This document shows positions 63,732-64,000 of a stretch of DNA of 64,000 nucleotides, piece after piece. Source of the stretch: Salaquimonas sp. (GTDB lineage: Bacteria > Pseudomonadota > Alphaproteobacteria > Rhizobiales > Rhizobiaceae); contig JAJDOK010000007.1 of the NCBI GenBank assembly GCA_022340185.1, positions 33,884 through 97,883 of the forward strand. The letters are read 5' to 3'. The translations under genes were made by a program, and so were the position numbers. Position 1 is the stretch's first letter, and each line of letters starts with the position of its first letter. The notes under the pieces are model-generated. The model worked only from the letters and a program-made list of their open reading frames with translations, searched no databases and had not been told where the DNA came from.

Positions 63732-63770
63732 AATAGGCCCTAATAAGGGGTAATAGGTGGTAATGGGGAT
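63721..63770 (+). repeat. Five phased 10-bp TAAT repeats
   Basis: Five consecutive 10-bp blocks start with TAAT (TAATGAGGCC, TAATAGGCCC, TAATAAGGGG, TAATAGGTGG, TAATGGGGAT), each followed by a purine-rich G-tract. The 10-bp period matches one helical turn, so the TAAT cores face the same side of the DNA. Confidence 0.85.
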
Positions 63771-63941
63771 CAGCCAAACAGCCCGCCACGAGCCATATCC
63801 TCGGAGTGCTCCTGCACCTCTTTGTAAGCGTTGATCCATGCCGCAAACGAGCGGGTGGGCAGGCGGTAAAACCCTCGACCTTTCCGGCTATCGTCTGCAA
63901 CAATGATTTCTCTCGCCTTTAGAGTCCGACTCGAAACTCAT
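63770..63941 (-). pseudogene. Possibly frameshifted small ORF at the right edge
   Basis: An ATG at 63941 (overlapping an upstream stop as ATGA) opens MSFESDS... but hits a stop after 17 codons. The +1-shifted frame is open from just after an upstream stop to 63770 and is protein-like: LKAREIIVADDSRKGRG, FYRLPTRSFAAWINAYKEVQ, ending EHSEDMARGGLFG, without a start codon. A single indel near 63915-63925 would join them. It could alternatively start at a non-canonical codon. No family recognised. Confidence 0.35.
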
Positions 63942-64000
63942 GCTGAGCGTGCCAGCCGCCTGGTGAGCAGCATGACGGATGCAGCGTAGAGGAAGGCTTC
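63938..64000 (-). CDS. C-terminal end of an unidentified gene (cut by window)
   Basis: Twenty codons from the window edge to a TGA at 63938-63940 read EAFLYAASVMLLTRRLARSA. The stop overlaps an ATG (ATGA), the usual coupling signal. Too short to identify. Confidence 0.3.
   Translation of the reverse strand, partial: EAFLYAASVMLLTRRLARSA

Larger units (their letters stand above)
63567..64000. other. 434-bp right-edge region without an intact gene
   Basis: Contains the inverted repeat at 63648-63731, the phased TAAT array at 63721-63770, two candidate -35 elements on the plus strand (TTGACG at 63681, TTGACA at 63696) and a broken minus-strand reading frame. No complete gene can be supported in the window. 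Confidence 0.6.

Overview
This 64 kb window is chromosomal DNA from an alphaproteobacterium of the order Hyphomicrobiales (Rhizobiales), most likely close to Mesorhizobium, Nitratireductor or Brucella. The inference rests on the high GC content, the glnK-amtB next to tesB and a UbiH-type hydroxylase, the hemC-hemD-Mic60-hemY block, and lineage-typical families (DUF2794, DUF6314, IalB-like, TadG-like). No species can be named from sequence alone. Nearly all of it is core or housekeeping DNA. I see no prophage, transposase, CRISPR array or defence island. One toxin-antitoxin pair and two gene-poor stretches are the only accessory-looking parts.

Layout. 0-6.3 kb, mostly minus strand: amtB (cut by the window edge) and glnK behind a sigma-54 promoter, tesB, a divergent ubiquinone hydroxylase, then a Trm112-like protein, a LON-domain protein, a thioredoxin-TPR co-chaperone and a prolyl-tRNA editing protein. 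6.3-7.6 kb: tRNA-Gly and a gene-poor stretch. 7.6-13.3 kb: a 53-residue membrane protein coupled to a DsbB-like oxidase, a yibI-yibH-outer-membrane-factor efflux operon, a pirin and a small metallopeptidase. 13.3-17.0 kb: small-molecule enzymes, including a cupin that carries the full metal-site pattern of manganese hydroxynitrile lyases. 17.1-23.4 kb: leuD, leuB and asd, with a TadG-like protein and a lytic transglycosylase. asd is preceded by a promoter, a Thr/Lys-rich 36-codon ORF and mutually exclusive RNA stems.

23.4-36.3 kb: carbonic anhydrase, a DUF2794 protein, a Bax-inhibitor-1 protein, the ybbA-ybbP-tesA group, ThpR, pterin dehydratase, an RNA methyltransferase, an IalB-like protein, rlmN and a LysE exporter. 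36.5-49.6 kb: argG, a MarR/MFS pair with two tandem operator palindromes, an orphan TAXI-type binding protein, an M3 peptidase, 6-phosphogluconate dehydrogenase, a CBS-type site-2 protease, PhoD phosphatase, a FitAB/VapBC module with a 32-bp perfect palindrome, an aldo/keto reductase and a voltage-gated-type channel. 49.7-63.6 kb: typA, ppa, yggT, a TerB protein, tRNA-Thr, hemY-Mic60-hemD-hemC, then tsaD, gpsA, an EVE protein, a methyltransferase, DUF1761 and an M15-like lipoprotein. The last 430 bp hold a phased 10-bp repeat and a broken ORF.

The genes serve nitrogen uptake, leucine, arginine and aspartate-family amino-acid synthesis, heme and quinone synthesis, tRNA and rRNA modification, and envelope maintenance. 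The best candidates for something undescribed are regulatory or small: the asd leader, the DsbB-coupled microprotein with the DsbB-like protein's displaced cysteines, the terminator-bounded transcript ahead of the carbonic anhydrase, and the phased repeat at the right end.
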